Notes: generated from the letters alone by a model not told the origin. A stretch of 64,000 nt of DNA from Pseudomonas viridiflava (GCF_900583165.1 NZ_UTKY01000053.1:62001-126000), one strand, 5' to 3'; shown: positions 18,590 through 27,519, counted from the stretch's first letter. Translations and numbers: made by a program.

Positions 18590-19174
18590 ATGCTGGATTC
18601 ACTACTTGTACCTACCGCAATCGTTGCCTTGGCCGAAATCGGCGACAAGACGCAACTACTCGCGCTCATTCTGGCTGCACGCTTTCGCAAACCCTGGCCG
18701 ATCATCGCCGGCATCGTCGCCGCGACCCTGGCCAACCACGCGGCGGCTGGCGCTGTGGGGGCGTGGTTCGGGAGCTTCTTCTCCGATGCGGTATTGCACT
18801 GGATTCTTGCGGCAAGCTTCTGCGCTACCGCACTGTGGACCCTGGTACCGGACAAACTCGACGATGACGAAGCCAGCACCACGCGCAAATTCGGGCCATT
18901 CCTGACCACGCTGATCGCGTTCTTCCTCGCAGAAATCGGTGACAAGACCCAGATCGCCACGGTAATGCTCGCGGCGCAGTATCCGGAGTTGTGGCTGGTG
19001 ATTATCGGCACGACCGTGGGCATGCTGATTGCCAACGTGCCGGTGGTTTTGGCGGGGAATTTTGCGGCGGAAAAACTGCCGTTGACGTTGATTCGACGGT
19101 TGGCGGCGACGGCGTTTTTTGTGCTGGCTATCGTGGCGGTGTACAAGGCCATGCAGAGCAGCGGTTGGATCTAA
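18590..19174 (+). CDS. GDT1/TMEM165 (UPF0016) family manganese transporter
   Basis: A 194-residue membrane protein with six likely transmembrane segments arranged as two repeats, each with the family signature ExGDKT: ALAEIGDKTQLLAL near residue 14 and FLAEIGDKTQIATV near residue 118. Bacterial members (MneA/MntX) export Mn2+, and the yybP-ykoY riboswitch directly upstream supports Mn2+ detoxification as its role. I chose the ATG at 18590, after the riboswitch; the reading frame is open much further upstream, but there it runs through the RNA element. A REPIN follows the gene. Confidence 0.9.
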   Translation: MLDSLLVPTAIVALAEIGDKTQLLALILAARFRKPWPIIAGIVAATLANHAAAGAVGAWFGSFFSDAVLHWILAASFCATALWTLVPDKLDDDEASTTRKFGPFLTTLIAFFLAEIGDKTQIATVMLAAQYPELWLVIIGTTVGMLIANVPVVLAGNFAAEKLPLTLIRRLAATAFFVLAIVAVYKAMQSSGWI

Positions 19175-19200
19175 CGATCGACCTCAGTAAATGCTATCCA

Positions 19201-19293
19201 ATGTAGGAGGGGGCTTGCCCCCGATAGCGGCTTTTCAGCCAAGTATTCATTAGCTGACACACCGCAATCGGGGGCAAGCCCCCTCCCACATTT
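19201..19293. repeat. REPIN-type inverted repeat, first family
   Basis: Inverted arms ATGTAGGAGGGGGCTTGCCC and GGGCAAGCCCCCTCCCACAT around a spacer with a short inverted TCAGC/GCTGA core. It lies between convergent genes (transporter and M48 peptidase) and could add to transcript end formation. Confidence 0.92.
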
Positions 19294-19316
19294 AGATCTT
19301 TACACTACCTGGAATA

Positions 19317-20135
19317 TCAGGACTTCTTGGCCTGCTGGTACAACGGCATCACCTTCGGAATGGCCGCTTGCAACGACGCGATTCGGCTGTCCGACGCCGG
19401 GTGAGTGCTCATGAACTCCGGCGGTGAGCCTTCCGAGGCCTTGGCCATCTTGTTCCACAACGTGATGGCTGCGTTCGGGTTGTAGCCGGCACGGGCCGAC
19501 AGTTCCAAGCCGATCAGGTCCGCTTCGTTTTCATTGCTGCGGCTGTTGGGCAAGGTCATGCCGTAGTTGGCCACGGTGTCAGCCAGTGCCAGGCTGTCCT
19601 GGCCGAGGCCGAACAAGGCGCCGGCGCCCTGCTTGGCCATCTCGATGCCATAGGCCTTGGACATGGCTTCACGGCCGTGCTCACGCAAGGCGTGGGCAAT
19701 TTCATGGCCCATCACCGCCGCCAGTTCGTCGTCGGTCAGCTTGAGATTGTCGATCAACGCGCTGTACACGAAGATCTTGCCGCCAGGCCCGCAGTTGGCG
19801 TTCATCTCATCGCTTTTGATCAGGTTCACTTCCCACTTCCACTGCGCCGCATCGGGGCGGAAAGTCGGCGCCTGGGCGATCAAGCGCTTGGCAATCGCCT
19901 GTACCCGCTTGGCGTTGGCGCTGGTCTTGTCCACCTGGCCTTTGCTGCTGGCCTCACCCAATGTCTGCTGGTAGGACTGGGCATACATCTGGTCGACTTC
20001 CTGGCTCGACAGCATGCTGAACATATATTGCTTGCGCTCGACCCCAACAGCGCCGCCGCTGGTGGTGTTGACCGACTGACAGCCGGCCAGCAACAACGCT
20101 GCTACCAACCCACTTACCGCCAATGATTTCTTCAT
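19317..20135 (-). CDS. M48-family metalloprotease lipoprotein (LoiP/YggG-like)
   Basis: A 272-residue zinc metalloprotease anchored as a lipoprotein (signal peptide ending LAGC, Cys19). The catalytic motif is HEIAHALREHGREAM at about 135-149, with the third zinc ligand Glu in SNENEADLIGLELSARAGYNP. In E. coli the relatives LoiP/BepA are outer-membrane proteases involved in envelope protein quality control. The ATG at 20135 is preceded by CAGGGAGAG at the right distance, so I prefer it to the ATG at 20156. It is divergent from the chemoreceptor gene. Confidence 0.92.
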   Translation of the reverse strand: MKKSLAVSGLVAALLLAGCQSVNTTSGGAVGVERKQYMFSMLSSQEVDQMYAQSYQQTLGEASSKGQVDKTSANAKRVQAIAKRLIAQAPTFRPDAAQWKWEVNLIKSDEMNANCGPGGKIFVYSALIDNLKLTDDELAAVMGHEIAHALREHGREAMSKAYGIEMAKQGAGALFGLGQDSLALADTVANYGMTLPNSRSNENEADLIGLELSARAGYNPNAAITLWNKMAKASEGSPPEFMSTHPASDSRIASLQAAIPKVMPLYQQAKKS

Positions 20136-20366
20136 AAACACTCTCCCTGAAAACATGGCGCGTATCGTAGGCGCTCATTTGTATCGGCGCCAGATACACC
20201 AGACGTGTAACCGCAGATTTTCGGATACATCGCACACGCCCCGGTAACGGCGGCAGGCATTCCATTTGCGACATCCCACAGTATTTTGTAGGACAAGCCC
20301 TCATGCCCTCCCCATCCGTGGCCGATATCAAGGAATCGGCCACCCTCTGCTGCGCCCGGAGCTTCC

Positions 20367-22505
20367 ATGAAATTCAAGTCGATTCAGTTTTCTGTCGCGG
20401 CCCTGGCCGGGGCCATTGTGCTGAGCGTGGTCGCGGTGCTGGTGCTCTACGCCTTGTTCGCCGGCGCGCGCACCCAAGCGATGGTGCAGCAACGCACCCA
20501 GGCGCAATTCGAACAAATCATTGAGCAACGCCTCACCACCCTGGCGCACACCCAGGCCACCTTGATCCAACGCGAGCTGGAAGCGCCGCTGGTCACCGCC
20601 AAGGGCCTGGCCACCACCAACGCGCTGCTCGGCATGAAAGACGCCAAGGGTGAGCCGGCCTTGCAGGTCGGCCGCGAACAATTGATCAACCTGTTGCACG
20701 AAAGCGTGGTGCGAAACCCAAAAATCCTCGGCGCCTATATCGGCTGGGAGCCCAATGCGATTGAACACAACGACGCAGCCTACATAGATAGCCCTATCGC
20801 TGGCATGGGCGCCGACGGACGCTTCCTACCGTGGTGGTACCGCAACGCTGACGGCAGCCTGGGCCTGGATAAACTGGCTGACGTAGCCGACCAGAAAATC
20901 CTCTCCACCGGCGTGCGCGCCAGCGAGTACTACCTGTGCTCCAAAGAAAGCAAAAAGCCCTGCGCCATCGACCCCGCCCCCTACAAGGTGGGCAATGCGA
21001 TGGTGATGCTGGCATCGTTTATCGAACCGATCATCATCGACGGAACCTTCCAGGGCATCGTCGGCGCCGACCTGTCGGTGAACTTCATTCAGGACATGCT
21101 CACCGCCGCCGATCAAAAGCTTTACAACGGGGCGGGCGAACTGGCGTTGATCTCCAGCAACGGCCGCTTGGTGGCCTACACCAAAGACGCCAGCAAGCTC
21201 GGTGAAAAAGCCAGTGACCTGCTCGACGGCAACGAACTGGACAACCTGAGCCAGGTGAAAGTCGGCGAAGTGCGTTACGACGTCGACGAGGAACACGGGC
21301 ATATCGAGCTGTTCCTGCCGTTCAACATCGGCCAGACCGATGCGCGTTGGACCCTGATGCTGCAACTGCCGTTGAGCGCCGTGATGGCGGACTTGACCAC
21401 CCTGCAAAGCGATCTGGACGCCCAACGCAAGACCGATATCGTCGGCATGGCCATCGCCGGCCTGGTAATTGCCGGCATTGGCTTGCTGGTGATCTGGCTG
21501 GTGGGCCACGGCATCGCCCGTCCGCTCAAGCAAATGGTGGCCATGCTCAATGACATCGCCCAGGGCGAAGGCGACCTCACCCGGCGCCTGAGCAGTGATC
21601 GCGCCGATGAGCTGGGCGCTATCGCGAGTGGTTTCAATACCTTCCTGATCAAGCTGCAGGCCATGATTACCCAGGTGGTGAGCTCGGTGCAGAAGGTCAG
21701 CGATTCGTCGGAACACACCGCTGACATTGCGATTCGCACCAACCAGGGCGTGCATAAGCAGATGGTGGAGATCGATCAGGTCGCCACGGCTGTGCATGAG
21801 ATGACCGCCACTGCGCAAGATGTGGCACGCAACGCCACCCAGGCCGCGCAAGCCGCCAGCCACGCCGACCAGGCGGCGAGCCAGGGCATGCGCATTGTGC
21901 GCGACACCTCCACCTCCATCGGTGCACTGGCCGCAGAAATCGGCAAGGCGGTGGGTGTGGTCCAGACGCTGGCCAAGGACAGCGAAAACATCAACGCCAT
22001 CCTCACAGCGATTCGCGGGATTGCCGAGCAGACCAACCTGCTGGCGCTCAACGCCGCGATCGAAGCTGCCCGCGCCGGTGAACAAGGCCGTGGTTTTGCC
22101 GTGGTCGCCGACGAGGTGCGCAACCTGGCGCAGAAAACCCAGAAGGCCACCGAAGAAATCCAGACCATGATCCAGCAACTGCAGCAAGGCACGCGAGAGG
22201 TGGTGCGGGTGATGGAGGACAGCCAGAACCGCACCGATGAAAGCGTGCAGCATGCAGCCAAGGCCGCTGAAGCACTGGAGACCATCACCCAGGCAGTGTC
22301 GGTGATCAACGACATGAACACCCAGATCGCCAGCGCGGCCGAGGAGCAAAGCGCGGTGGCCGAGGACATCAATCGCAATGTGATCAATATCGGCCAGGTG
22401 GCCAATGAAGTGGCGGGCGGCGCGGATGAGTCCAGCGCGGCCAGTGCAGACTTGACCAAGCTGGCGGAGCAGCAGCGGCGGCTGATCAATCAGTTCAAGG
22501 TTTAG
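20367..22505 (+). CDS. Methyl-accepting chemotaxis protein with dCACHE sensor
   Basis: A 712-residue chemoreceptor. TM1 is at about 10-32, then a periplasmic double-CACHE ligand-binding domain (about 35-345; [10 protein letters not shown] and [15 protein letters not shown] are typical), TM2 at about 352-375, HAMP ([17 protein letters not shown]) and the cytoplasmic signalling domain with the conserved hairpin tip [20 protein letters not shown], split by the [12 protein letters not shown] helix. No CheR-binding pentapeptide ends the protein. dCACHE receptors of pseudomonads bind amino acids, polyamines or related amines. The ligand here is not known; the resemblance to polyamine/histamine-type receptors is only an impression. 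Confidence 0.93.
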   Translation: MKFKSIQFSVAALAGAIVLSVVAVLVLYALFAGARTQAMVQQRTQAQFEQIIEQRLTTLAHTQATLIQRELEAPLVTAKGLATTNALLGMKDAKGEPALQVGREQLINLLHESVVRNPKILGAYIGWEPNAIEHNDAAYIDSPIAGMGADGRFLPWWYRNADGSLGLDKLADVADQKILSTGVRASEYYLCSKESKKPCAIDPAPYKVGNAMVMLASFIEPIIIDGTFQGIVGADLSVNFIQDMLTAADQKLYNGAGELALISSNGRLVAYTKDASKLGEKASDLLDGNELDNLSQVKVGEVRYDVDEEHGHIELFLPFNIGQTDARWTLMLQLPLSAVMADLTTLQSDLDAQRKTDIVGMAIAGLVIAGIGLLVIWLVGHGIARPLKQMVAMLNDIAQGEGDLTRRLSSDRADELGAIASGFNTFLIKLQAMITQVVSSVQKVSDSSEHTADIAIRTNQGVHKQMVEIDQVATAVHEMTATAQDVARNATQAAQAASHADQAASQGMRIVRDTSTSIGALAAEIGKAVGVVQTLAKDSENINAILTAIRGIAEQTNLLALNAAIEAARAGEQGRGFAVVADEVRNLAQKTQKATEEIQTMIQQLQQGTREVVRVMEDSQNRTDESVQHAAKAAEALETITQAVSVINDMNTQIASAAEEQSAVAEDINRNVINIGQVANEVAGGADESSAASADLTKLAEQQRRLINQFKV

Positions 22506-22538
22506 GATTTGGAGCGATCAGCAAAGACAACCTGAAAT

Positions 22539-23159
22539 TCAAGCCGGAGTTAAACACTCCGGACCATTGAGCTTCGGATCATTGACCATATTGGCCAGCA
22601 CCCGCTCACGCAACGCGACGGGTTCACTGGCCAGCAACCCCTGCAACACCTGTATCGGCGTCTCTGGATTCAACCAAGCCTCCTGCCCCGCCGCATCCAA
22701 AATCAACGGCCGCCGCTGACTCTGCGCAGCCTGGGTGACTACGGCTGTGCTTAGCCACACCTGTTCCTGCACCGGGTACGCCTCCCAGATGGCGGCAAAA
22801 AACAACGTAGAGCCCTCCCCCGGCGTCAGCCAATACGGACGTTTGCGCTGGGTGCCGCGCCACTCGTAGAACCCATTGGCGGGCAGCAGGCAGCGGCGCT
22901 GGCGGAAGGCTTCGCGGAACATCGGCTGTTCAGCCAGGGTTTCGGCGCGGGCATGGGCGGGGGTCCGCGAGAGGTCGGTCAGCCAGGGCGGCGTCAGGCC
23001 CCAGCGGGCGCGCGCCAGGGTGCGCTGGCCGTCGGTGGCGCGCTGGATCAGCACTGAATCATTCGGGGAGATGTTCCACTGGGCCCGCTGGTCGGCCGGG
23101 AAGCCCGGCAAGGCAGCAAAGGTGGGGTTCCAGCGAAACAGGGCATAACGTCCACACAT
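22539..23159 (-). CDS. SRAP/HMCES-family protein (YedK-like)
   Basis: A 206-residue SOS-response-associated peptidase domain protein. Cys2 (MCGRYALF), which becomes the N-terminal catalytic residue after Met removal, forms a stable thiazolidine DNA-protein crosslink with abasic sites in single-stranded DNA. Also seen are the RWGLTPPW and PANGFYEWRG motifs; the latter carries the conserved Glu. The family shields abasic sites during replication. Full family length, no defects. It stands alone, with no LexA box that I could see. Confidence 0.93.
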   Translation of the reverse strand: MCGRYALFRWNPTFAALPGFPADQRAQWNISPNDSVLIQRATDGQRTLARARWGLTPPWLTDLSRTPAHARAETLAEQPMFREAFRQRRCLLPANGFYEWRGTQRKRPYWLTPGEGSTLFFAAIWEAYPVQEQVWLSTAVVTQAAQSQRRPLILDAAGQEAWLNPETPIQVLQGLLASEPVALRERVLANMVNDPKLNGPECLTPA

Positions 23160-23196
23160 GGGGCAACACGACTCTTGGGGTAAACCGACCGACAGC

Positions 23197-23457
23197 CTAA
23201 CAGACCAATACGTCGGGGAAGCTGTCGGGTTCGTCGCCGGGCACCGGTTGCGCGCCGATATAGGCAGTAATCAGCTCGCGGGCGTCAAGGGCGCAGTCGT
23301 TGTCCACTTCAAGCCCCAGCAGGCCGAAAATCGGTAGTTCGCCGGTGCCACCGAGTAGATGGCGCCCAACCAGGTGCGCCTCGATACCCTCACTGGCGAG
23401 CATCTGCTGCAACAGCTCGCCTTCCATCAGGTTTTCTGGTTCGTAGATTCGTTGCAT
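23197..23457 (-). CDS. DUF2007 domain protein
   Basis: An 86-residue cytoplasmic protein with a DUF2007 (putative signal-transducing protein) domain: YEPENLMEGELLQQMLASEG followed by EAHLVGRHLLGGTGELP. The function of the family is unknown. It starts 11 bases after the CPXCG gene on the same strand, so the two form a small operon that is commonly seen in pseudomonads. The last 15 residues are acidic and end in Cys. Confidence 0.85.
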   Translation of the reverse strand: MQRIYEPENLMEGELLQQMLASEGIEAHLVGRHLLGGTGELPIFGLLGLEVDNDCALDARELITAYIGAQPVPGDEPDSFPDVLVC

Positions 23458-23468
23458 GGGCGTACCCG

Positions 23469-23651
23469 TTATTCGTTTTCGCTGCGGGTTTCAAGCATCC
23501 ACTCATCACCATGGACTTGCAGATAGAAAATGATCGGTCGGCAGCACACCTGACAATCTTCGATATAGGTCTGGTCGCCACCGGACAGATCCACCGTGGT
23601 CTCGACCTCTTCACCACAATAAGGACAATCGTACGTCGCAGTTTCCAGCAT
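23469..23651 (-). CDS. CPXCG-motif cysteine-rich zinc-ribbon protein
   Basis: A 60-residue protein with an N-terminal CPYCG pair and a second Cys pair (CQVCCRP) that together would make a zinc ribbon. The family is known only by this motif; no function is established. I chose the ATG at 23651 because GGAGG lies at the correct distance upstream. The longer reading frame begins with a TTG at 23663, which overlaps that ribosome binding site. First gene of a two-gene operon with the DUF2007 gene. Confidence 0.85.
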   Translation of the reverse strand: MLETATYDCPYCGEEVETTVDLSGGDQTYIEDCQVCCRPIIFYLQVHGDEWMLETRSENE

Positions 23652-23676
23652 CGCAGCCTCCAAGGTGACTTGTGCG

Positions 23677-23682
23677 TATAAT
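23677..23682 (+). promoter_or_regulatory. Candidate -10 box for the acyltransferase gene
   Basis: A perfect TATAAT about 98 bases upstream of the start codon. No good -35 hexamer lies 16-18 bases upstream, so the call is tentative. Confidence 0.35.
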
Positions 23683-23779
23683 CGCCGGTCTATTTACAGG
23701 GCTATTACGGTCGAGCCCATTACTCGGACCACACCCTGATATTTCCTTTACTTACCCTAGCCGTTTCTAACAAGAGAGC

Positions 23780-24946
23780 ATGATGGGCCAATTCGATACC
23801 ATCCGACCTTACAACGACAGCGAAGTCCCGGCAGTGCTGGACCGGCTGTTCAGTGACAAGGCGTTTCTGGACATCCTGACCCACTTCCGCTTCCCGCGCT
23901 TTGCCGGCCCCCTGGGCTGGTTCCTCAAGCCCATGATCGCCCGCAAGCTGCGCCGTGAATTTGCCGGCGTCACCACCGTGGCCACGCTGCAGGACAAAGT
24001 CGAGTATTACGTCGACCACACCATTGACCGGGCGACCGACGGTGTGACCTACACCGGCGTCGAGCAGCTTAAGTCGGGCACCGCCTACCTGTTTTTGGCC
24101 AATCACCGCGACATCGTGATGGACCCGGCCTTCGTCAACTACGCCGTGTACCACGCCGGCCTGCCGACGCCGCGCATTGCTATCGGCGACAACCTGCTGC
24201 AAAAGCCGTTTGTCAGCGACCTAATGCGTTTGAACAAGAGCTTTATCGTGCACCGCTCGATCACCGGGCGAAAGGAGAAGATGGCGGCGTTCAACCTGCT
24301 GTCGGCCTACATCAACCATTCGATCCGCAACGACTGCCAGTCGATCTGGATCGCCCAGGCCGAAGGCCGCGCCAAGGATGGGGATGATCGCACCGAATCG
24401 GCAATCCTCAAGATGTTCCACGTCAGCCGCAAAGACGAACCTTTTGCCGAGGTGATTCAGTCGCTGAACCTGACGCCAGTGTCCATCAGCTACGAGTACG
24501 ACCCGTGCGACACCGCCAAGGCGCGCGAGCTGTATATCCGCGCCACCACAGGCACCTACAGCAAGGCGCCGGGCGAGGATGACGTGAGCATCGCCTTGGG
24601 CATTACCGGCTACAAGGGCCGGGTGCACATCAACTTTGCGCCGCCGATCACCGAGCGCTTTGAAGACACCAAGCTGCTGGCCGTGGAAATGGACCGGCAG
24701 ATTCTCGGCGGTTATCGCTTGTTCCCCGTGCACTACCTGGCGTACGCCCAGTGGAGCGACGCCGACCCGCAGTTGCAGGTGCCCAAGGCGGCCGAGGTGT
24801 TCCCGGCGGATGAGTTGGCCAAGGCCAAGGCGGAGTGGGAGCGGCGCTTGAATGAGTGCCCGGCGGAGCATCGGCCGTTTTTGGTGGTGCAGTATGCGAT
24901 GCCGGTGCGTAATCAGTATCGGGTTAAAGCAGGGATACCGCTGTAA
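23780..24946 (+). CDS. Glycerolipid acyltransferase-like protein
   Basis: A 388-residue protein of the PlsC-like acyltransferase superfamily (PF01553 type). It has the block FLANHRDIVMDPAFVNYA around residue 115, corresponding to the NHxxxxD active-site motif but with five residues between His and Asp, then the later IWIAQAEGRAKDG block in the place of the EG(T)R substrate-binding motif. There is no clear transmembrane segment. The usual job of the superfamily is transfer of an acyl chain to a glycerol phosphate or lysophospholipid. The acceptor is unknown here. The ATG at 23783 is an equally possible start. A REPIN follows the gene. Confidence 0.78.
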   Translation: MMGQFDTIRPYNDSEVPAVLDRLFSDKAFLDILTHFRFPRFAGPLGWFLKPMIARKLRREFAGVTTVATLQDKVEYYVDHTIDRATDGVTYTGVEQLKSGTAYLFLANHRDIVMDPAFVNYAVYHAGLPTPRIAIGDNLLQKPFVSDLMRLNKSFIVHRSITGRKEKMAAFNLLSAYINHSIRNDCQSIWIAQAEGRAKDGDDRTESAILKMFHVSRKDEPFAEVIQSLNLTPVSISYEYDPCDTAKARELYIRATTGTYSKAPGEDDVSIALGITGYKGRVHINFAPPITERFEDTKLLAVEMDRQILGGYRLFPVHYLAYAQWSDADPQLQVPKAAEVFPADELAKAKAEWERRLNECPAEHRPFLVVQYAMPVRNQYRVKAGIPL

Positions 24947-24961
24947 TCGAACACTGATCAA

Positions 24962-25055
24962 AATGTGGGAGGGGGCTTGCCCCCGATAGCGGTGTGTCAG
25001 CTTACTAATACTTGGCTGACACACTGCAATCGGGGGCAAGCCCCCTCCCACATTT
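24962..25055. repeat. REPIN-type inverted repeat, first family
   Basis: A near-perfect copy: arms AATGTGGGAGGGGGCTTGCC and GGCAAGCCCCCTCCCACATT, inner arms GTGTGTCAG/CTGACACAC. It lies between convergent genes (acyltransferase and a small membrane protein). Confidence 0.93.
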
Positions 25056-25070
25056 TATTTGCAGTGTTTA

Positions 25071-25328
25071 TTAAAGGTGAGTGCTGATCCAAGAAGTCAG
25101 CAGTGCCAAACCCAAACAGGCAAACCCGATCCGGTACGCCAACCGATGCGCCCGCTCGGTGCGCACATCCAGAAACAAAATCGGCTGGTCGATCGCACGG
25201 TCTTCGCTTTGCGCCGTCAGCTTGGCCATCGCGCGCTGTTCGCGCAGGCGGGTAATGAGCAGCAACGCCGCCCCTGGGCAGGCCACGGCCAAAGCAACAC
25301 CATTGATCAATACAGCGTAAAGCGCCAT
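25071..25328 (-). CDS. Small membrane protein, function unknown
   Basis: An 85-residue protein with two hydrophobic segments, about residues 3-26 and 66-84, joined by a charged cytoplasmic-type loop (RLREQRAMAKLTAQSEDR). I do not recognise a named family. I chose the ATG at 25328; the frame continues one codon further to a TTG. No operon partner. The gene is plausible because of its coherent two-helix layout and codon use, but I cannot give a role. Confidence 0.65.
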   Translation of the reverse strand: MALYAVLINGVALAVACPGAALLLITRLREQRAMAKLTAQSEDRAIDQPILFLDVRTERAHRLAYRIGFACLGLALLTSWISTHL

Positions 25329-25512
25329 CAAAAACCTCAGTAAAAACAGTGCCAGGGTATCGGCTCAAATACACACCTGAACAAGAGTGGTCTCCAGCGC
25401 CAAAAACGCTCCACTCCCAATGGACGGCCAATGTATCCAGTAATTTACGCCGTCACCTGAACGTCACCTAAACAAGCCACTCTGTTGCCCTTCGAACGTA
25501 CGGGAGCTTGTC

Positions 25513-25722
25513 ATGTTGCACGCGCACAACCAGGATCGGCTGTACCTGATCGCCCAAAGCGATGAGCAGGAGGCGCTGGTCGGCGGCCTGGCATTCAACG
25601 TTCAGGACCGCCACTGGCTGGTGTATTGCGCCCTCGGCGGGCACCAGCATGCCGACTTGCCGGAGGCCGATCTGCTGACCGGGGTGAGCCTGCTGGACTT
25701 CTGTATCGACACCGCCGCCTGA
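25513..25722 (+). CDS. Small conserved-type hypothetical protein
   Basis: A 69-residue acidic, soluble product (MLHAHNQDRLYLIAQSDEQE at the start). GGGAGC lies eight bases before the ATG, and a strong terminator follows within 15 bases of the stop, so it looks like a genuine single-gene unit. I recall no function. Alternating hydrophobic stretches (GLAFNVQDRHWLVYCAL) suggest a small beta-sheet fold. Confidence 0.68.
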   Translation: MLHAHNQDRLYLIAQSDEQEALVGGLAFNVQDRHWLVYCALGGHQHADLPEADLLTGVSLLDFCIDTAA

Positions 25723-25732
25723 AACTGGAGGC

Positions 25733-25773
25733 GAAAAAAAACCGGGCCATCGCTGGGCCCGGTTTTTTTTTAA
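25733..25773. terminator. Bidirectional factor-independent terminator
   Basis: Stem ACCGGGCC/GGGCCCGGT (with ATCGCT in the loop) flanked by a run of A on the left and nine T on the right. It serves the small + strand gene and the convergent yajG gene. Confidence 0.92.
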
Positions 25774-25780
25774 CAATCGG

Positions 25781-26365
25781 TTACTGCGAGCTGAGCAGCG
25801 AGCCGATGCTTGGGTCTTTGAACAGGCGGGTCAAGGCGTCGCTCAGCACGTCGCTGACCAGCTTGGTGTTGGTTTCCTGGTTCGGCGACATACCGAAGCG
25901 TTGGTTGAGCGATGCGCCGTAGCGGCCGCTGTAGCGACGGGTGCCAGCGCTGACGTCAGACTTGAAGGTCGCGCCGATGGAGGCTTCAGTTACATACAGC
26001 CCATCCTTGGGCGACTGATACTTCAGCTCGGCCAGCGTGATGGTCAGCTGAGGTGCGCCAGGGGAGTTGGCCGGGGTGAAACCCAGCAGACGCACGGCTG
26101 CTTCGGCCTGGGCCTGCAGCTTGGGCAATACGTCCTGAGCGTTCACCGACACCAGTGCGGTCTCCGGATACAGGCCGCCACGGGAACCCAGAGTCGGCGA
26201 CGGACGACCGTCCACCACCCGCACCGACACCGGCTGGCCGTGACCCACCGGGGCCAACTGCGTGGTGAGTTTCGGTTCCGGGCTCAGTTGTTGCGGGCTG
26301 TTGGCGCAGCCAACCAGGGTCAAGCTGGTCACAGTGATCAAACCGAACAACAGGCGTTGCAACAT
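25781..26365 (-). CDS. YajG family lipoprotein
   Basis: A 194-residue lipoprotein with a signal peptide ending LVGC (Cys20). The mature part has the YajG pattern: VSVRVVDGRPSPTLGSRGG, then ELKYQSPKDGLYVTEASIGA and a C-terminal helix SDVLSDALTRLF. The function of YajG is not known; it is an outer-membrane lipoprotein in E. coli. It stands alone, ending at a shared terminator. Confidence 0.87.
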   Translation of the reverse strand: MLQRLLFGLITVTSLTLVGCANSPQQLSPEPKLTTQLAPVGHGQPVSVRVVDGRPSPTLGSRGGLYPETALVSVNAQDVLPKLQAQAEAAVRLLGFTPANSPGAPQLTITLAELKYQSPKDGLYVTEASIGATFKSDVSAGTRRYSGRYGASLNQRFGMSPNQETNTKLVSDVLSDALTRLFKDPSIGSLLSSQ

Positions 26366-26560
26366 GCGCTTCTCTCCAGAATTCAGGTACCGACAGGCCG
26401 GCAGTATAGCGGGGCGCCCTTGCCGGGAACCAGCGTCACATAAAAGCTGAGACCTGCGATGGCTGCAACGGTTCTATGTCACCGAGATGTCACAGCCGGT
26501 ACATCGACTCGTCATCCCGCGAAGGCATGCTTGGCCTCAATCTGAAGGAGGTTGATCCCC

Positions 26561-26794
26561 ATGCATTTTCTCTGGTCGCTGTTTACCCGCAAACCCGCGC
26601 TTCGCCAATTCGCCCTGCTCGATGCGCAAGGCCGTTGCAAGGCGTTCAAAGAATGCGAACAGCCTCCCGCCAGCGCTGGCTGGGTAGAAATCGACGAAAT
26701 TCGCTTGAGCTGGATGCACCGCCCATTGCCGTCCCATGCCCGCGTCAGCCCACGCCCCGCGCGGTCGTCACGCCACCAGCCGTTGGCCGCCTGA
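26561..26794 (+). CDS. Small hypothetical protein
   Basis: A 77-residue product beginning MHFLWSLFTRKPALRQFALL, with a basic, Pro/Arg-rich tail (SHARVSPRPARSSRHQP). A strong ribosome binding site AAGGAGG at 26545-26551 lies nine bases before the ATG and decides this start over an in-frame TTG at 26552. I recall similar short proteins in other pseudomonads (DAQGRCKAFKEC and W.EI..IRLSWM-like core) but no function. Confidence 0.65.
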   Translation: MHFLWSLFTRKPALRQFALLDAQGRCKAFKECEQPPASAGWVEIDEIRLSWMHRPLPSHARVSPRPARSSRHQPLAA

Positions 26795-26859
26795 CCGAAC
26801 ACCTAATAAAAGTCATAAAACACGCCCATTTCCTTGGCGTTCTTCGCTACAATCTCCCC

Positions 26860-27114
26860 CCGATTATAAGGACGTCTCCTGATCGGGCCCCGCAGTCTCG
26901 TTATTGCCTCGGCAGTAACCCCCCAAACGCCCACAGAGAGCCGCCCACACAGATCGAGTGAAGCTGGCGTGCTTGCTGTTTTCGTTGCAAACCACCCGCC
27001 TTTACCGAATCTGCCAGAGCTGCCATTGCGCTCGGCCACTTGAGTTGTTTGCCCGTTTTGCCGCGTGTCGGCGAAGTATCCGGGCCAGGTGCCAGGCTGA
27101 GGCAGCCCTTTTTT
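26860..27114 (+). ncRNA. Candidate non-coding RNA or structured leader
   Basis: Three elements line up on the + strand: a TACAAT -10-like box at 26848-26853, a hairpin at the expected start site (outer stem CCCGAT/ATCGGG at 26859-26864 and 26882-26887, inner stem AGGA/TCCT), and a short terminator-like stem GGCTG-AGG-CAGCC followed by CTTTTTT at 27095-27114. No coding frame is credible in between. The -35 region is weak and the terminator stem is only 5 bp, so this could also be the long 3' end of the small gene at 26561. Confidence 0.35.
27094..27114 (+). terminator. Short terminator-like hairpin
   Basis: Five-bp stem GGCTG/CAGCC with a 3-nt loop, followed directly by C and six T. It is weak by stem length but has the right shape, and no gene ends just before it. 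Confidence 0.45.
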
Positions 27115-27519
27115 GAGGTTCACGTCTTCAAAAGAGCGTGAAAAAAACGGGTTTTCACAACTTCACAAGAGTGTGGCGAGCAAATGAATAGTTTGGCGTT
27201 TGTACAAGCACCATCAGCGTCTGGAACAGCCCAACCACACAGGACCAAGCACGCCTTAAAAATCGGAGCTTGAGCCTGTCCGCTACGGATTGATTGCACG
27301 AATCGCACGCTTTGACCATAAGTCGAATTGCCACAGGCGCCCATGAATGCGTTCATAGGCAGATTAGCCCGGCAGGAAGCGTGTGCTGAAGTTGCAAAGA
27401 ATTGCGAAACGGACATGGCGATCCTGGCCATGGGTAATCTGGGGCAACACGTGAACCGCCCCGTCACTCCTGGCAGCCATGCCGTCAATTTGGTGCTGCA
27501 GATTTTGGAGACGCGTTAA

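Larger units (their letters stand above)
26795..27519. other. Long gene-free region upstream of mqo
   Basis: About 725 bases without a gene I can support. Reading frames here have unlikely composition and no ribosome binding sites. The left half has signs of a separate structured transcript (see the ncRNA entry). The right half (27115-27519) is presumably the mqo promoter and leader. TTGGAG at 27505-27510 is the mqo ribosome binding site. Confidence 0.6.

Noticed and set aside
20302..20328. Possible sigma-28 promoter for the chemoreceptor gene
   Set aside because: GCCGATAT matches the -10 element well, but the bases at the -35 position (CATGCCCT) do not match TAAAGTTT.
26803..27488. Minus-strand reading frames of 106 and 122 residues upstream of mqo
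   Set aside because: No ribosome binding sites, unlikely residue composition, and no resemblance to a protein family that I know.
27328..27519. A 63-residue + strand frame ending at the mqo start
   Set aside because: No ribosome binding site and no recognisable sequence; probably part of the mqo leader.
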